Assembly (NCBI GenBank): GCA_944353735.1 | Contig: CALVPU010000070.1 | Coordinates: 1 to 7,289, forward strand | Source of the DNA: an uncultured Eubacteriales bacterium | GTDB taxonomy: Bacteria; Bacillota; Clostridia; Christensenellales; Aristaeellaceae | Length of the DNA: 7,289 nucleotides | Direction: 5' to 3' | Shown: in pieces, positions 5,351-7,289 of the stretch | Layout of the letters: each line of letters begins with the position of its first letter | Numbering within the stretch: the first letter of the stretch is position 1 | Made by a program: the position numbers and the translations under genes | Notes under the pieces: generated by a model | Seen by the model: the letters and a program-made list of their open reading frames with translations, nothing else | Databases searched by the model: none | Told to the model about the DNA's origin: nothing

Positions 5351-6229
5351 ATGACCAAACCGAAGCGGCGATGGGGCGACCGCATCGATGGAAGGCTTGT
5401 GCGCGACAGCGACCCGATGCACTTTTTCGTGCCGTACCTCTACCCGAACCGGGCCGACAGCGAGGCGGTCGTGGAGGAGGAGGTCGATCTGACCGCGCTG
5501 GAAGCCTATCTGGAAAAGAAGAACGCCGGTCGCGAGAAGGACGACCACTATACGCTGATGCACGCCGTCGCGACGGCGCTGGTGCGCACGCTGACGCTGC
5601 GCCCGAAGATGAACTACTTCATCAAGGGCAACCGTATCTACGAGCGCAACCACATCAGTCTGGCGTTTGTCGTCAAGAAGAAGTTCGCCGACAACGGCGC
5701 GGAGGCGCTCGCCTACCGCAAGTTTGGTCCCGAGACCACGATCGATACGCTGCACCGGATGCTTGTGGACGAGATCCAGAACTGCCGCTCGGACGCGCTG
5801 GACAATTCCACCGCCGGCATGGAGATGTTTACGCACCTGCCGCGCTGGCTGATGCGCATCGCCATCCGCATCCTGTTCTTTCTGGATTACTATGGCAAGG
5901 TGCCGCAGTTTCTGGTCAAGGCGGATCCCAATCACGCGTCGGTGATGATTTCCAATCTGGGCTCGATCAAGCTCAGCGCCAACTACCACCACCTGTCCAA
6001 CTGGGGCACGAACTCGATCTTCGTCGTCATCGGCAGGATCCGCAGGGCGCCCGTGTTCCGCGACGACGGCAGCTATGAGATGCGCCGCGTGGTCAACCTG
6101 AGCGTCACCCTCGACGAGCGCATCGCCGACGGATATTACTATTCCAAATCCATCGCACTGTTCAAGCACCTTCTGCAGCATCCCGAGCTGCTGGACGAAC
6201 GAGCGGACAAAGAGGTTGAATTGCAATGA
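5351..6229 (+). CDS. Stand-alone E2-like (CAT-fold) acyltransferase, 2-oxoacid dehydrogenase acyltransferase family
   Basis: A protein of 292 residues resembling the catalytic domain of dihydrolipoamide acyltransferases (chloramphenicol acetyltransferase fold). Supporting blocks are YTLMHAVATALVRTLTLRPKMNYF (near 60-85), ISLAFVVKKKF, MISNLGSIKL with SNLGS at 201-205, NSIFVVIGRI, and VNLSVTLDERIADGYYYSKS near the end. The last block occupies the position of the catalytic (D)HxxxDG motif, but the His is Glu256 (DERIADG, 255-261); Asp260 and Gly261 remain. There is no lipoyl domain and no E1/E3-binding domain, so it is not a normal dehydrogenase component. An amphipathic or hydrophobic stretch, WLMRIAIRILFFLDYYG, at about 166-182 may contact membrane or acyl chains. 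ATG 5351 is preferred over GTG 5342 because GAGGGAG (5336-5342) stands 8 bases before it. The stop overlaps the next gene as ATGA, indicating coupled expression with an AMP-forming ligase. The acyl donor and acceptor are unknown. Confidence 0.82.
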   Translation: MTKPKRRWGDRIDGRLVRDSDPMHFFVPYLYPNRADSEAVVEEEVDLTALEAYLEKKNAGREKDDHYTLMHAVATALVRTLTLRPKMNYFIKGNRIYERNHISLAFVVKKKFADNGAEALAYRKFGPETTIDTLHRMLVDEIQNCRSDALDNSTAGMEMFTHLPRWLMRIAIRILFFLDYYGKVPQFLVKADPNHASVMISNLGSIKLSANYHHLSNWGTNSIFVVIGRIRRAPVFRDDGSYEMRRVVNLSVTLDERIADGYYYSKSIALFKHLLQHPELLDERADKEVELQ

Positions 6230-7289
6230 GTCAGACGGTTAAGACCCCCTGGTACGCCAAGATGGGCGAAATTCCCTGTCACCTGCAGTATCCCGACGGC
6301 ACGATGGTCGAGGCGGTGGAGCGCATCGCCGCGGCGCATCCGGAGCTGACGGCTTATGAATTCCTCGGCAACAAGGCGAGCTATCCGCAAATGGTCGGCG
6401 ACATCCACGCCGCTGCCGCCGCGCTCAAGGCGTGCGGCGTCAAGCCCGGCGAGCGCGTCACCATCTGCCTGCCGAACATGCCGATGGCGATTGACATGTT
6501 CTACGCGGTCAACATGGTCGGCGCGGTGGCGAACATGATTCATCCCCTTTCCGCCGAGGGCGAGATCGAGTTCTACCTCAACGATTCCGAATCCGTTGCG
6601 GCGATCACGGTGGACATGTTCTACCAGAAGTTCGCGCATATCCGCCGCAATACGCCCAAGCTCAGGACGATGATCGTCTGCAGCATCAGGGACGGCCTCA
6701 AGCCGCTGATGAAGCTCGGCTATCAGCTGACCAAGGGCCGCAAGATCGCGCCGCCGCCCAAGGATGGCAGCTGCCTGACGTGGAAGGAATTCCTCCGCAA
6801 GGGCCGCGGTCTCAAGCCGGAAGAGGTTCGCGTCAAGCGCGGCAAGGACGAGCCTGCGGCGGTGCTTTACAGCGGCGGCACGACGGGCATCACCAAGGGC
6901 ATCCTGCTGTCGAACCTGAACTTCAACGCGCTGGGCGCGCAGGTCATCGCCGCCAACCCGATCTACGCGCTGGGCGACAAGATGCTCTCCATCATGCCGA
7001 TGTTCCACGGCTTTGGTCTGGGCGTCAGCATTCACACCATCCTCATGCACGGCGGCACCTGCATCCTCGTGCCGCAGTTCACGCCCAAGACGTACGCCGA
7101 CCTGCTGCGCAAGCACAAGCCGAACTTCATTGCCGGTGTGCCGACGCTGTACGAGGCACTGCTGCGCGTGGATGGCGTCGACGACCTCGACCTGTCCTGC
7201 CTGAAGGGCGTGTTCTCCGGCGGCGATTCGCTGTCGGTCGAGCTGAAGAAGCGCTTCGACGCCTTCCTCAAGGCGCACGGCGCGAAGAT
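6226..7289 (+). CDS. AMP-binding acyl-CoA synthetase-like ligase (partial, C-terminus beyond right edge)
   Basis: The first 354 residues of an adenylate-forming enzyme (ANL superfamily) that would activate a carboxylic acid with ATP, usually to an acyl-CoA. The N-terminal domain shows ALKACGVKPGERVTICLPNMP (about 67-87), then MFYAVNMVGAVANMIHPLS. The ATP-binding P-loop is YSGGTTGITKG (215-225), where the usual Pro before Lys is Thr223. PMFHGFGLG follows with His261, a position often aromatic or His in acyl-CoA synthetases, then FIAGVPTLYEALL and the FSGGDSL segment near the adenine site. The C-terminal subdomain with the hinge and catalytic Lys lies outside the window. The ATG at 6226 overlaps the acyltransferase stop in ATGA, and AGAGG (6211-6215) lies 10 bases upstream. 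The substrate is not readable; a fatty, branched or aromatic acid is possible. The coupling suggests that the activated acyl group is passed to the neighbouring CAT-fold enzyme. Confidence 0.93.
   Translation, partial: MSQTVKTPWYAKMGEIPCHLQYPDGTMVEAVERIAAAHPELTAYEFLGNKASYPQMVGDIHAAAAALKACGVKPGERVTICLPNMPMAIDMFYAVNMVGAVANMIHPLSAEGEIEFYLNDSESVAAITVDMFYQKFAHIRRNTPKLRTMIVCSIRDGLKPLMKLGYQLTKGRKIAPPPKDGSCLTWKEFLRKGRGLKPEEVRVKRGKDEPAAVLYSGGTTGITKGILLSNLNFNALGAQVIAANPIYALGDKMLSIMPMFHGFGLGVSIHTILMHGGTCILVPQFTPKTYADLLRKHKPNFIAGVPTLYEALLRVDGVDDLDLSCLKGVFSGGDSLSVELKKRFDAFLKAHGAK

Noticed and set aside
5270..6226. 318-residue minus-strand frame opposite the acyltransferase
   Set aside because: It is rich in His/Val/Arg/Asp with no domain resemblance and is exactly antisense to a gene with recognisable motifs.
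6139..7278. 379-residue minus-strand frame opposite the ligase
   Set aside because: It is antisense to a clear AMP-binding enzyme frame that continues beyond the right edge. Composition again indicates a shadow.

Overview
The window reads as chromosomal housekeeping DNA from a high-GC member of the Bacillota, most likely a Clostridia-type anaerobe. This is inferred from four things: an M50 protease-scpA gene pair, strong GGAGG-type ribosome binding sites, sigma-A-like extended -10 promoters, and a VanW-type secreted protein. Coding DNA is GC-rich and intergenic DNA is clearly AT-richer. I see no rRNA, tRNA, CRISPR array, insertion sequence or phage gene.

Layout. (1) Positions 2139 down to 1, minus strand: a three-gene run of a membrane-embedded M50 (site-2 type) metalloprotease, scpA, and a secreted VanW-like protein that runs off the left edge. 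The protease and scpA overlap by one base (TGATG). scpB, the usual follower of scpA, is not seen. (2) Positions 2140-2300: a divergent promoter region with one good extended -10 promoter in each direction. (3) Positions 2301-3509, plus strand: a small MmcQ/YjbR-family protein, then a NagD-type HAD-IIA phosphatase, closed by a strong 12-bp hairpin terminator at 3555-3590. (4) Positions 5046 down to 3653, minus strand: a YfcE-type phosphodiesterase coupled by a GTGA overlap to a membrane-anchored YkuE-type metallophosphoesterase. (5) Positions 5047-5350: a second divergent intergenic region, AT-rich and about 300 bases long, with a promoter candidate for each side. (6) Positions 5351-7289, plus strand: a stand-alone E2-like (CAT-fold) acyltransferase, coupled by ATGA to an acyl-CoA synthetase-like AMP-forming ligase that runs off the right edge.

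How the genes fit together. scpA belongs to chromosome condensation and segregation (SMC-ScpAB). The M50 protease is its common genomic neighbour, with no proven functional link. The phosphatase and phosphoesterases are general metabolic or repair hydrolases of uncertain substrate. The most interesting unit is the right-hand pair: an acyl-activating enzyme tightly coupled to a CAT-fold acyltransferase that lacks lipoyl and E1/E3-binding domains and has Glu where the catalytic His of the HxxxDG motif should be. This looks like a dedicated acyl activation and transfer module rather than part of a 2-oxoacid dehydrogenase complex. No clearly new defence or mobile system is visible.
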